Shown: piece after piece, positions 38,118-47,761 of the stretch
Numbering within the stretch: the first letter of the stretch is position 1
Layout of the letters: every line of letters begins with the position of its first letter
Position numbers and translations under genes: made by a program
The notes under the pieces: generated by a model
What the model saw: only the letters and a program-made list of their open reading frames with translations
What the model was told of the DNA's origin: nothing
The model's database searches: none
Assembly (NCBI GenBank): GCA_020630015.1
Contig: JAHDCF010000009.1
Coordinates: 21,150 to 85,149, forward strand
DNA: 64,000 nucleotides
Reading direction: 5' to 3'
DNA from: Planktomarina sp.
GTDB lineage: Bacteria > Pseudomonadota > Alphaproteobacteria > Rhodobacterales > Rhodobacteraceae

Positions 38118-39752
38118 GTGAACATTTTATATATCATGTTCGATCAACTGCGGTTTGATTACCTCAGCTGTGCGGGGCATCCCACGTTAAACACCCCGCA
38201 TATGGATCGCATCGCCGCACAGGGTGTGCGGTTTACCAACGCTTACACCCAATCACCGGTCTGTGGCGCCGCACGGATGAGCGCTTACACAGGTCGATAT
38301 GTCAGCAGCCACGGCGCCCAGTGGAATGGATATCCCCTTCGGGTTGGGGAATTAACCTTGGGCGATCATTTACGCGCCAATGGGGTTGCGTGTTGGTTGG
38401 TGGGCAAGACCCATATGAAAGCAGACGCAGAGGGCATGGCCCGTCTTGGCCTGTCCCCTGACAGCGTGATCGGGGCCCGGCAATCGGAGTGCGGCTTTGA
38501 CGCTTGGTGTCGCGATGATGGTTTATGGGCTGTTGGGCCCGCCGGCCCATATGACACAAAACGCAGTCCGTATAACGAATACCTAAAATCGAAAGGATAT
38601 TCGGGCGACAACCCATGGGCCGATTTTGCCAACGCCGGATGTGATGGGGATGATATCGCCAGCGGTTGGTTCATGAAAAACGCCGATAAACCCGCCAACA
38701 TCGACGAACCCGACAGCGAAACACCGTGGCTTACGAGTGAGGCGATCAAATTCATGGACGCAACCAAAGGCCCTTGGTGCGCCCATATCAGCTATATCAA
38801 ACCTCATTGGCCCTATATCGTGCCTGCCCCGTATCACGACATGTATTCCAAAGACGATATCCCGCCTGTCACGCGCGATGCCGCGGAACTGACTGATCCG
38901 CATCCGGTTTATGAGGCTTTCACCGCAGGCCGGGTTGGGCAGGCCTTCGCCCGCGATGACGTGCGCGAAAAGGTGATCCCCGCTTATATGGGATTGATCA
39001 AACAATGCGATGATCAAATGGGCCGCCTTTTGAGGTATCTGCAGGAAACCGGACGCGACAAAGACACCATGATCATCATTACATCTGACCATGGGGATTA
39101 TCTTGGCGATCATTGGATGGGTGAAAAAGATTTATTCCACGCGCCGTCCGTCAAAGTGCCCTTGATCATATTCGACCCAAGAACGCAGGCCGATGCCACG
39201 CGCGGCACAACCTGTGATGAATTGATCGAAACAATCGACGTGACAGCCACCATCATCGACGCCGCAGGTGGTGAAGTGCCCGACCACATCGTCGAGGGCC
39301 GATCCCTGTTGCCATATCTGAATGGGAAACCACACCCCAACCCGCGCAATTACGTGATCAGTGAATATGATTATTCCTGCCATGGGGCCTGTGCGAAGCT
39401 GAACGTGGCCAACAAAGATGCGCGTCTGTTTATGGTTGCCACCCATGATTGGAAACTGGTCCATTGCGAAGGCGGCCTGCCCCCGATGCTGTTTGACCTG
39501 AAAAATGATCCCAATGAATTCAAAGATCTGGGGCGATGCCCAGATCATGCCGCCGTGCGGGCAGAAATGTATGGTATGTTGCAGGATTGGTCTTTGCGCA
39601 TGTCACAGCGGGTGACGATCTCAGACGCAACGATAAAACAACGAAGGGAATCCGGTGCGGATACCGGCGTTGTTTTGGGCGTTTTTGATGAAAAAGAACT
39701 GCCCAAATCGATGACACAAACCTATCGCGGGAAGGTTCCAACCCGGCCATGA
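38118..39752 (+). CDS. Formylglycine-dependent sulfatase / phosphonate monoester hydrolase family
   Basis: MNILYIMFDQLRFDYLSCAGHPTLNTPHMDRIAAQGVRFTNAYTQSPVCGAARMSAYTGRY: C-X-A-X-R formylglycine motif; IITSDHGDYLGDHWMGEKDLFH. Confidence 0.92.
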   Translation: MNILYIMFDQLRFDYLSCAGHPTLNTPHMDRIAAQGVRFTNAYTQSPVCGAARMSAYTGRYVSSHGAQWNGYPLRVGELTLGDHLRANGVACWLVGKTHMKADAEGMARLGLSPDSVIGARQSECGFDAWCRDDGLWAVGPAGPYDTKRSPYNEYLKSKGYSGDNPWADFANAGCDGDDIASGWFMKNADKPANIDEPDSETPWLTSEAIKFMDATKGPWCAHISYIKPHWPYIVPAPYHDMYSKDDIPPVTRDAAELTDPHPVYEAFTAGRVGQAFARDDVREKVIPAYMGLIKQCDDQMGRLLRYLQETGRDKDTMIIITSDHGDYLGDHWMGEKDLFHAPSVKVPLIIFDPRTQADATRGTTCDELIETIDVTATIIDAAGGEVPDHIVEGRSLLPYLNGKPHPNPRNYVISEYDYSCHGACAKLNVANKDARLFMVATHDWKLVHCEGGLPPMLFDLKNDPNEFKDLGRCPDHAAVRAEMYGMLQDWSLRMSQRVTISDATIKQRRESGADTGVVLGVFDEKELPKSMTQTYRGKVPTRP

Positions 39753-40028
39753 AGGGCCGATTTCACGACGTTCAAGCTCTCTGAACCCAAATCTGGCGGG
39801 GCCCAGGATTGGCATCCTTTCCCCTGAACTTTGAAAAGCCTTCACCCACGGATATCGGTCCAGCACATCCTGCGCGCAGTCCCAATGCAGTGCGGATTGG
39901 GGGGTATTTGAAGGGTTTATTCAGGGGACGTGTTTTGGTGTTGCGCAAACCCAAATGGCGGCGTGCCGTGCAGGGGAAGGGTTTGATCGATCACAAAGAA
40001 GATTTATCTGGATTGCGACCGGATGGGC

Positions 40029-40046
40029 GGTGGGTTTTCACCCACC
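40029..40046. repeat. GGTGGGT-TTTC-ACCCACC hairpin, REP-like candidate
   Basis: Perfect 7 bp stem and 4 nt loop in the convergent gap 39753-40188. Confidence 0.5.
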
Positions 40047-40188
40047 CTACGCTGGCTGATGTTCACATCAGCAACTTCATTTTCAATGAATTTTTCCAAG
40101 ATTGAGAAGTTAGCCATGAAAATTGTAAACAAATTGAATGCGTGATCAGAGAAAAGCGGTGGCAAAAAGAATGTGATATCTAGTTGAG

Positions 40189-40497
40189 TTATTTCTCGTC
40201 CAGCTCGGTCAACGTTCCGGTTATCCAAGCAAAAACGTATATCACGCCCATAAACACTAACGCTGTGAAAATTAAGGATCTCAATATTCCAAAGCCCAAT
40301 CCGATCAAAACGAAAAAGAGAAGAGTTGCGAGATACGGCCAAACAGCGTCTAAGAAAACAGACAAAATTCCACCACGCAAAACCACCATTTTCCCGCACT
40401 TTTCGCATCTCTGAGCATAAAATGGCAAAAACGCTCGAAAACGAAATTTATGCTGGCAGTTTTGATGTGTGCAGCCATTGTAAGTATTTTGCGTCAT
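40189..40497 (-). CDS. Hypothetical small membrane protein with Cys-rich (zinc-ribbon-like) N-terminus
   Basis: C..C..C..C pattern CTHQNCQHKFRFRAFLPFYAQRCEKCGK then two TM segments; intergenic-flanked ORF. Confidence 0.55.
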   Translation of the reverse strand: MTQNTYNGCTHQNCQHKFRFRAFLPFYAQRCEKCGKMVVLRGGILSVFLDAVWPYLATLLFFVLIGLGFGILRSLIFTALVFMGVIYVFAWITGTLTELDEK

Positions 40498-41091
40498 TTG
40501 ACCCGTTTCTGTCTCATGGAAATAGTAAGTCCAAAATCTCCTAATCTGTAATACCTGCCCGTGCTTCTATCGCCCTTGAAGCGTGATTAGCAATGTCTCC
40601 TCCGTTTGAAGCACCGGTGATAATAACTGCTGCTACAGTTCAAAACACGTCGCCACAGCCCGTGTTTTCAAGCCTTACAACTGGGTGTGAAAGGGTGATA
40701 ACGATCTGTTGAGACACCGGGCCGCTGAAGCCGAGAATTTCCACTTCACCCTTTTACAACGTCACACATTGATCGGCGGCTCCCCAATTTCGATGTTTTT
40801 AATCGGGCAAAACCTTAGCCGAAAATAAACGGTTGAAAAAAACCAAGCGGTTGATTTCGGGGCTGATTCCGCAAAATATTTGAAGGAGTTGGGGTGGATC
40901 AAAGGGCGTCGATTGAGGGTTCATCGGTGGTGATCACGTTCCTTTGACGAGCCCGTTCCCGACCTGTATTTAGCAGGTGAATTGCCTTTTCAACGGCTCA
41001 AATTTCCGCTAAAGCTGTGCATATGCAATGGCAAGTAAGATATTGATTGTATACATTAATTTATCTCTATTTGCATGTTTAGGACTTGAAC

Positions 41092-42462
41092 ATGACCGAA
41101 ATCAAAACCCGCAATATCATAAGCCGCTCTGACCTGCCGGCTGACTTCATTTTTGGCACGGCCACATCCTCTTATCAGATCGAAGGAACGCGGTTTGGCA
41201 CCTGTGGTGCCTCCCATTGGGACAGTTTTGCAAAAGCAGGTGGCACGGCCAACTTTGAGGATGGCGAAACCGCCTGCGCGCACTATGAAAAATGGGAAGA
41301 CGACCTGAACTTGATCCAAGATTGCGGCTTGCAGGCCTACAGGTTTTCCGTGGCTTGGCCACGCATATTCCCGAATGCGGCGGGTTCGGTGAATGAACAA
41401 GGCCTTGCGTTTTATGATCGTGTTGTTGATGGCTTGCTTGCCCGTGGGATAGAACCGCACCTGACCCTTTATCACTGGGATTTGCCGCAATATTTGGCCG
41501 ATAACGGCGGCTGGACCAATCAAGACACCACACAGCATTTCGGCGATTATACCGAAGCGGTCATGCATCGCTTGGGTGATCGACTGAAGTCAGTTGCCAC
41601 GATCAATGAACCTTGGTGCGTTGCTTGGTTGTCGCATTACCTGGGGCATCACGCCCCTGGCCTGACGGATTTATCAGCGGCAGGCAAAGCCATGCACAAT
41701 ATCCTTTTGGCGCATGGGCGTAGTTTGGACCGCATGCGATCGATGCAGTCTGTGACCACCGATAGCAATCTGGGCATTGTGTTGAATATGGAAGTGTCCA
41801 CCCCCAGCTCAGATGATCCAAAAGACATTGCGGCGGCGCAAATCCAAGACGGAATATACAACCGTTGGTTTGCAGATGCTGTTTTTACCGGAACCTATCC
41901 TGCAGATGTATTGGAACATCTCGAACCGCATTTGCCCGCAAATTGGCAAGATGACATGCCGTTGATTTCCAAACCCATCGATTGGTTGGGTCTGAACTAT
42001 TACACCCGCAACTTTATCAAAGATGATGGCAGCGGACAGTTCCCTTTTGGGGGCCCTGTCGTGCCAGAAAGTGCCGAAAAGGACCCCACCCGTACGTCGA
42101 TGAATTGGGAAGTGTTTCCTGAGGGATTAACATATTTTCTGACCCGGATTGAGGAAAGATATGCCCCCAATATTCCGATCATTGTCAGTGAAAACGGCAT
42201 GGCGTCTTTTGACGAAATCACAGATGGAAAAATCGATGATGTACAACGCGTGGCATATCTTCAATCACACATATCCGCTGTGAACGATGCCATTCACAAA
42301 GGCGCCCATGTAAAGGGATATTTTGCTTGGTCGCTTTTAGATAATTTCGAGTGGGCCTTTGGTTATGATCAAAGGTTTGGAATTGTGCATGTCGACTTTG
42401 AAACACAGGTGCGCACCCCCAAAGCGTCGTGGCATTGGTTGCGCAACTTTTTGGGAAGTTAA
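41092..42462 (+). CDS. GH1 family beta-glucosidase
   Basis: LPADFIFGTATSSYQIEGT; acid/base motif TINEPWC; nucleophile motif IIVSENG; YFAWSLLDNFEWAFGYDQRFGIVHVDF. Confidence 0.96.
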   Translation: MTEIKTRNIISRSDLPADFIFGTATSSYQIEGTRFGTCGASHWDSFAKAGGTANFEDGETACAHYEKWEDDLNLIQDCGLQAYRFSVAWPRIFPNAAGSVNEQGLAFYDRVVDGLLARGIEPHLTLYHWDLPQYLADNGGWTNQDTTQHFGDYTEAVMHRLGDRLKSVATINEPWCVAWLSHYLGHHAPGLTDLSAAGKAMHNILLAHGRSLDRMRSMQSVTTDSNLGIVLNMEVSTPSSDDPKDIAAAQIQDGIYNRWFADAVFTGTYPADVLEHLEPHLPANWQDDMPLISKPIDWLGLNYYTRNFIKDDGSGQFPFGGPVVPESAEKDPTRTSMNWEVFPEGLTYFLTRIEERYAPNIPIIVSENGMASFDEITDGKIDDVQRVAYLQSHISAVNDAIHKGAHVKGYFAWSLLDNFEWAFGYDQRFGIVHVDFETQVRTPKASWHWLRNFLGS

Positions 42463-42469
42463 AGCGTTA

Positions 42470-42575
42470 TGCGCAATACTTGACCCAGTCAGCTTTGGGC
42501 AAGATCGCAACTTTATTGAGGTTTTGGGCTACACTTGCCGCAAAGGCTGATTCAGGTTTTGCGCCAAGTGCTGTA
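42470..42575. repeat. Two-hairpin dispersed repeat, copy 2 (inverted relative to 1538-1646)
   Basis: ATGCGCAATACTTGACCCAGTCAGCTTTGGGCAAGATCGCAACTTTATTGAGGTTTTGGGCTACACTTGCCGCAAAGGCTGATTCAGGTTTTGCGCCAAGTGCTGTA. Confidence 0.85.
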
Positions 42576-42585
42576 GCAATCTTTT

Positions 42586-43644
42586 CTAGAACAAATGCGC
42601 TTTGGCTTCATCAAAGCTAAATTTTACGACGTCATCAACATTCAGATCCAGATTTTCGGGCGACGCAAAGCGGAAGGGTGTTTTTGTTTCGCCCATCAAC
42701 TCAACCACTGTTTCTGTTCCCAAACGTTCCACCAAAGTAACGACCCCGGTCAAATCGCCTTTGGGGTCGACCTTCAGATGCTGCGGACGCACGGCCAGAC
42801 GCGCATTTGCCCCCTTAACCACACCATCTGTCCGAAGCGGCACCCCTTTTGCGGACAGTTCCGTGCCTTTGAATGCGGCTGTGGTTCCATCTTTGCTCAA
42901 GTTCGAGATTTCCCCATCAAAGAAATTCATTTTTGGTGAGCCGAGGAAGCCCGCCACAAATTCATTCTGCGGATGGTTAAACAACTCCATCGGGGAGCCG
43001 ACTTGCATGACTTCCCCGTCTTTGAGGACAACAATCTTATCAGCAAGCGTCATCGCTTCGACCTGATCATGGGTTACATAGATTGTCGTGGCACCCAATT
43101 GATTATGAAGTTTGGCAATCTCAACGCGTGTTTCATGACGCAAGGCGGCATCCAAATTCGATAAAGGTTCATCAAACAAAAACACCTCTGGATTACGAAC
43201 AATTGCACGCCCAATGGCAACACGCTGACGTTGCCCGCCCGACAATGCAGCCGGTCGACGATCAAGTAAGTGTTCCATCTGCAAAATCTTCGCGGCCGAT
43301 GTCACGCGCTCTTCAATCTCTTTCTTTGTAAAGCCCTGCAACGACAATGAGAACGCCATGTTGTGAAAGACAGTCATATGCGGATACAGCGCGTAGGATT
43401 GGAAAACCATTGCAATCCCACGTTTTGAGGGCGGCAGGTCCATCACCTGCTGATCGGCAATTCTAATCTCGCCGTTGGTCAGGGTTTCAAGCCCCGCAAT
43501 CAACCGCAAAAGAGTCGATTTTCCACAACCTGACGGCCCCACAAATACAACAAACTCGCCCTTATCAATCGACAAATCCACATCGCGAATAACGTGGGTT
43601 TTGCCAAAGAATTTGTTGACGCCGTCCAGTCGAACCTGTTCCAT
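42586..43644 (-). CDS. aglK: Alpha-glucoside ABC transporter ATP-binding protein (MalK/UgpC type)
   Basis: VFVGPSGCGKSTLLRLIAGLETLTNGEIRIADQQVMDLPPSKRGIAMVFQSYALYPHMTVFHNMAFSL; LSGGQRQRVAIGRAIVRNPEVFLFDEPLSNLDAALR; cluster context. Confidence 0.9.
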   Translation of the reverse strand: MEQVRLDGVNKFFGKTHVIRDVDLSIDKGEFVVFVGPSGCGKSTLLRLIAGLETLTNGEIRIADQQVMDLPPSKRGIAMVFQSYALYPHMTVFHNMAFSLSLQGFTKKEIEERVTSAAKILQMEHLLDRRPAALSGGQRQRVAIGRAIVRNPEVFLFDEPLSNLDAALRHETRVEIAKLHNQLGATTIYVTHDQVEAMTLADKIVVLKDGEVMQVGSPMELFNHPQNEFVAGFLGSPKMNFFDGEISNLSKDGTTAAFKGTELSAKGVPLRTDGVVKGANARLAVRPQHLKVDPKGDLTGVVTLVERLGTETVVELMGETKTPFRFASPENLDLNVDDVVKFSFDEAKAHLF

Positions 43645-45195
43645 TTAAGCTTCCTCGAATGTCGCGACCAGCGATTTAAAATCGAAACAACACCGCAGGG
43701 TTTGTTGATCCGAAATCCGGTCAAATATAATTTGATGCGCGTTGCCTGTGATCTCGCTCATCTCGTTTGCGTGGGTAAAGGCGGGCTGTGCGCGCCGCCA
43801 TTTCAAAAAGTTTGAATACTTTTGATAGATTGAGGCAGGCTTTGAAGCTTCCTCCAATCCAGCGCGTTTCAAATGCCCTTCTGCGATGGGCAACCAAGTT
43901 GAATTTGCATTTGAAAAGCCGCCGTTTGGGGCGTTGGCCTTCCACACCATGGGTGTGCGGCAGGTATCACGGCCCAAGAATTCAGGCGCGAACTCAATTC
44001 CCCATGGATCCTGCATTTTATCGATGGGGATGTCGGTGACATCCTCCAGCCCCAGTTCTTCGCCTTGGTAGACACATGTCGATCCAATGAGCGATGTTTC
44101 AAGCTGCAGTAATAGCAACTGCAAAGCGTCTTGATCTTTCGGCGTTAGGTTCAACGCATTCATCTGCCTTGAAACCGAGCGCGGCACGTCATGGTTTGAA
44201 AAAGCAAATGTCAAACGTCCTGTTCCATTGAACGCTTCAATCGCTTGCGTGATTGCCGTCTTAAGTTCATCAACCGAAAGCCCAGCCCAAGCAAGAAGGT
44301 TGAAATTATATGTCGCATGCAAGCGACCCGGCGCTGTGAATGTCTGACTTGCTTTAACAGGGTCATCGCCATGCAACTCTCCCATCAAAAAGCGATCGTC
44401 ATAGGTATCGGCAACTGCGCGAAATGCTTCACTAAAGGTTTGGATTGCTGGCTGATTAAGTTGCGCGCTGTCATGTAATTGACGAAAGAACGGTTGCTGC
44501 TGTTGAGGCAAATCGCCGGGTACAAAATCAACATTTGCTTTGTTGTTCTGATACGGCGCTGTGTCTGCGTTGATGGTATGCACTGCATCCAAGCGAAACC
44601 CATCCACCCCTTTGTCAAACCAGAACTTTGCCACATCCGTAAGTGCCTTTTGCACGTCAGCGTTGGCGTGGTTCAAATTGGGTTGGCTGGGCAGGAAATT
44701 GTGCAAGTAATACTGTTGGCGACGCGGTTCCCATGTCCAGGCTCGACCGCCAAAAAACGAGAGCCAATTCGTGGGGGCAGATCCATCTGGCATCGGGTCA
44801 ACCCAATGAAACCAATCGGCCTTCGGATTGTCACGCGATTGCCGGCTTTCTTGAAACCACGCATGCTCATCCGAACAATGGGCTGGAACGATGTCGATCA
44901 TTACCTTAAGGCCCAATTCATGGGCGCGGGTCATCAGGTTATCAAAATCGGATATCGACCCATATTCAGGGTTGATCTGGCAATAGTCAGAAACATCATA
45001 GCCAAAGTCTTTTTGCGGCGATTGAAAAAATGGGCTGATCCAGATCGCATCCACCCCAAGCCCGGCGATATAATCCAGACGGGAGGTAATGCCGGGCAAA
45101 TCGCCAATGCCATCGTCATTCGAATCCTGAAATGACCGGGGATAAATCTGATAAATGACAGCGGTTTCCCACCATTTTAGTGCGTCCGTTGTCAT
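43645..45195 (-). CDS. aglA: GH13 alpha-glucosidase
   Basis: WWETAVIYQIYPRSFQDSNDDGIGDLPGI; DGFRLDAVHTINAD; FLMGELHGDD; FAFSNHDVPR. Confidence 0.95.
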   Translation of the reverse strand: MTTDALKWWETAVIYQIYPRSFQDSNDDGIGDLPGITSRLDYIAGLGVDAIWISPFFQSPQKDFGYDVSDYCQINPEYGSISDFDNLMTRAHELGLKVMIDIVPAHCSDEHAWFQESRQSRDNPKADWFHWVDPMPDGSAPTNWLSFFGGRAWTWEPRRQQYYLHNFLPSQPNLNHANADVQKALTDVAKFWFDKGVDGFRLDAVHTINADTAPYQNNKANVDFVPGDLPQQQQPFFRQLHDSAQLNQPAIQTFSEAFRAVADTYDDRFLMGELHGDDPVKASQTFTAPGRLHATYNFNLLAWAGLSVDELKTAITQAIEAFNGTGRLTFAFSNHDVPRSVSRQMNALNLTPKDQDALQLLLLQLETSLIGSTCVYQGEELGLEDVTDIPIDKMQDPWGIEFAPEFLGRDTCRTPMVWKANAPNGGFSNANSTWLPIAEGHLKRAGLEEASKPASIYQKYSNFLKWRRAQPAFTHANEMSEITGNAHQIIFDRISDQQTLRCCFDFKSLVATFEEA

Positions 45196-45198
45196 CCC

Positions 45199-46422
45199 TT
45201 ATCCACCTTTAACCGAACCGGCCAAAAGACCACGAATGAAATACCGTTGCATGGACAGGAACACGATCACGGGAATGATCATGGAAATCACGGCAGATGC
45301 ATTCAACAGATGCAATTGATCTTGGAACGTTCCCAATTGCTTTTGCAGACGGATCGGGAACACAAGGTCGGCCCCATCAGCCGGGCCAATGTAAAGCGCA
45401 ACAATCAAATCGTTCCACACCCACAAGAACTGAAAGATACTAAAAGAGGCAAGCGCAGGAACCGACAGTGGGACAATCAGTTTTGTGAAGATTTGCAAAT
45501 GATTAGCCCCGTCAATCCGGGCACTTTCCAGCAACTCTCGTGGAAGACCGACGATGTAATTGCGCAGCAAATAAATGGCGAGCGGCAGACCAAATGCCGT
45601 GTGGGTAATCCACAAACTGGCAAAAGTTTTTGAAGCGACTTGGCAGGTGCCGTCAATATCACAATCTGTCAGCCAAGAATTGAGTGAGGTGGCCCAAGAC
45701 GCAATTCCGCTGAAACCAGTCAGAACCGGCAAGAAGGCCAACTGTGTCGGCACGACCATCAGCGAAACGACAATCACAAACAACCAATCACGCCCCGGAA
45801 AACGCATCCACGCAAAGGCATAGGCAGCAAAGGCAGCGATGGTAATCGGGATGATCGTCGCTGGGATTGTGACGATGAAGGATGAAATCAAAGCGTTGGG
45901 TACATTTTTGTTTTCCAACAACACTTCTTCATACGCATCTGTTCCAAACACAGGGTTTTGGTTCAAAAAGACATCCAGGTTTTTAGGTTTCGGCGCAGTT
46001 GGTTCGGCGAAGGTCCAAGTGAAATTGCCTTCCTTGTCGAAAACAAAATCTCCGCCACGTACATCCATCACCTCCCCCGGGGGAACAAGGCGTCTCAGCA
46101 ATTTGGTTTTGCCGGGGTTTTCAGGATCAGGTATGCGGCCTTTGAAAAACACAGATGTGATTTCCCCACTCACCGCATAGTCGTCACGATTGTTGTTCAA
46201 TCGATCAAAGATGTTGCCTTCCATGACCAAGAAAGGTTCAACCCCTTTGTCATGGGTGGAAAATCTTTGGCCAAGTTCCGTCGGTGTATAGGCCTGCCAA
46301 AAGCCAGAGGTTTTGGAGGCAAGCTCATCACGAAGAGAGGTTGTGACCAGCGCGATAAAGGGCACCACCCAGATAAAAACAATCAGGAAAAGCGTGATGT
46401 GTTTTAAGGAGCGAGTGATCAT
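45199..46422 (-). CDS. aglG: Alpha-glucoside ABC transporter permease
   Basis: ABC sugar permease; EAA-like motif LPRELLESARIDGANHLQIFTKLIVPLSVPALASFSIFQFLWVWNDLIVAL. Confidence 0.9.
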   Translation of the reverse strand: MITRSLKHITLFLIVFIWVVPFIALVTTSLRDELASKTSGFWQAYTPTELGQRFSTHDKGVEPFLVMEGNIFDRLNNNRDDYAVSGEITSVFFKGRIPDPENPGKTKLLRRLVPPGEVMDVRGGDFVFDKEGNFTWTFAEPTAPKPKNLDVFLNQNPVFGTDAYEEVLLENKNVPNALISSFIVTIPATIIPITIAAFAAYAFAWMRFPGRDWLFVIVVSLMVVPTQLAFLPVLTGFSGIASWATSLNSWLTDCDIDGTCQVASKTFASLWITHTAFGLPLAIYLLRNYIVGLPRELLESARIDGANHLQIFTKLIVPLSVPALASFSIFQFLWVWNDLIVALYIGPADGADLVFPIRLQKQLGTFQDQLHLLNASAVISMIIPVIVFLSMQRYFIRGLLAGSVKGG

Positions 46423-46424
46423 GA

Positions 46425-47678
46425 TTAATGCCCCATCTCTTTTTGCTCTCGCCGGATGCGACGTGCATTAAAAATCATGTTGGGTACAACCGTTGCCATC
46501 AACAAAACAGCGATAGAGGCGAACAGGTTCTCAACGTTATCATTTCCAACCGACCAGTTGTTGCGCGCGTTTTCCATCATCGTGGCCAGCAACAGCTTGT
46601 CATCATCGTTTGAAGACAACGCATAAGGTATATCAAACATCTTTAGCACCAAGATAACCAACGTGGTCCAAACGACGATCACAGTCGAATAAATCTGTGG
46701 CAATTTAATGCGAAAGAACATTTGAAACGGGTTGGCCCCATCAATGGTGGCCGCTTCGATGGTGTCTTCAGGCACGCCGCGCAAAGCCGCCGAAAAGATG
46801 ATCATCGCAAACCCAGTTTGCACCCAAACCAAGATCCACATCAAAAAGAAGTTGCCCCAAAATTCCAGCGCATAAAGAGGCTCGTTATACGATGGCGAAT
46901 GACCAAGCAGGTTTTTCAAAAGTCCGATCTGATAAGAAGGGGTAAGGCCGTTCACCGCTTGCTGCGCTTCGATCCCCCCGCCCGCGAAAATATTTCGCCA
47001 GATGACCGCGGCGCCAACAAATGAAATCGCCATCGGAACAAAAATCAGGGTTTTTGCGATAATGCCCCACCGCGTGGCGTCCGCCAAAACGGCGATCAAC
47101 AGACCAAGCGAAATGCAAACTGTAGGAACCAACACCAACCACATTATGGAATTGCGCAAGGCATACCGAATTTGTTCGTAACCCAATGCACCTTCGTCCC
47201 AAAGGAAGGCGTAATTATCGACTGTCCGCGTTCCATCCGCTTCTTGGAATGAGAGGCTGAGTGTTGAAAAAGCCGGGATCAACAGAAACAGGATCAACAG
47301 AACAAGCGCGGGTCCGACAAAAATCCAAGGCTGAATTGCCTCTACGATGGTGGCTTGGCGACCCACGTCATTGCGACTACGAAAACGTGCCAAACCCGCA
47401 TTCAGCCAATTCGAAATGCCAAAATACATAAACGAAAGCCCAACGGCGATCACGATGGATCGCAGGGCAAATCCAATTTTTGCAAAGCGCTCTTGTGTGT
47501 CAACTTCGGGGAAAGACCATTCCCCTGATTGATGAAGCCAAAGCCCGAGGTTCGACATCCAACCGTCCAAAGGCGATGACGCAACATAGGCAAGCACCCC
47601 TGTGATGGGTAAGACGCATATAATTGTCAGTGCAATAGCAAGTCCATTGCTTGCAATCGTCGGCTTCAACGAACCCAT
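46425..47678 (-). CDS. aglF: Alpha-glucoside ABC transporter permease
   Basis: LRGVPEDTIEAATIDGANPFQMFFRIKLPQIYSTVIVVWTTLVILVLKMFDIPYAL; paired with aglG. Confidence 0.9.
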   Translation of the reverse strand: MGSLKPTIASNGLAIALTIICVLPITGVLAYVASSPLDGWMSNLGLWLHQSGEWSFPEVDTQERFAKIGFALRSIVIAVGLSFMYFGISNWLNAGLARFRSRNDVGRQATIVEAIQPWIFVGPALVLLILFLLIPAFSTLSLSFQEADGTRTVDNYAFLWDEGALGYEQIRYALRNSIMWLVLVPTVCISLGLLIAVLADATRWGIIAKTLIFVPMAISFVGAAVIWRNIFAGGGIEAQQAVNGLTPSYQIGLLKNLLGHSPSYNEPLYALEFWGNFFLMWILVWVQTGFAMIIFSAALRGVPEDTIEAATIDGANPFQMFFRIKLPQIYSTVIVVWTTLVILVLKMFDIPYALSSNDDDKLLLATMMENARNNWSVGNDNVENLFASIAVLLMATVVPNMIFNARRIRREQKEMGH

Positions 47679-47713
47679 GGCAGCGCTCTCAAATTTGAAA
47701 AGATTTTTGCAAA

Positions 47714-47740
47714 GATCGCGCGAGACGCACCCGCGCGATC
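47714..47740 (-). terminator. Intergenic hairpin between aglE and aglF
   Basis: GATCGCGCG-AGACGCACC-CGCGCGATC, 9 bp perfect stem; minus strand continues TTTGCAAAAATC. Confidence 0.75.
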
Positions 47741-47761
47741 CAATTTCAGGTCAAATCGACC

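Noticed and set aside
39809-40105. 98 aa ORF after the sulfatase gene
   Set aside because: Runs through a hairpin repeat and lacks a convincing start context; probably spurious.
44479-45135. 218 aa plus-strand ORF opposite aglA
   Set aside because: Shadow ORF of the GH13 gene.
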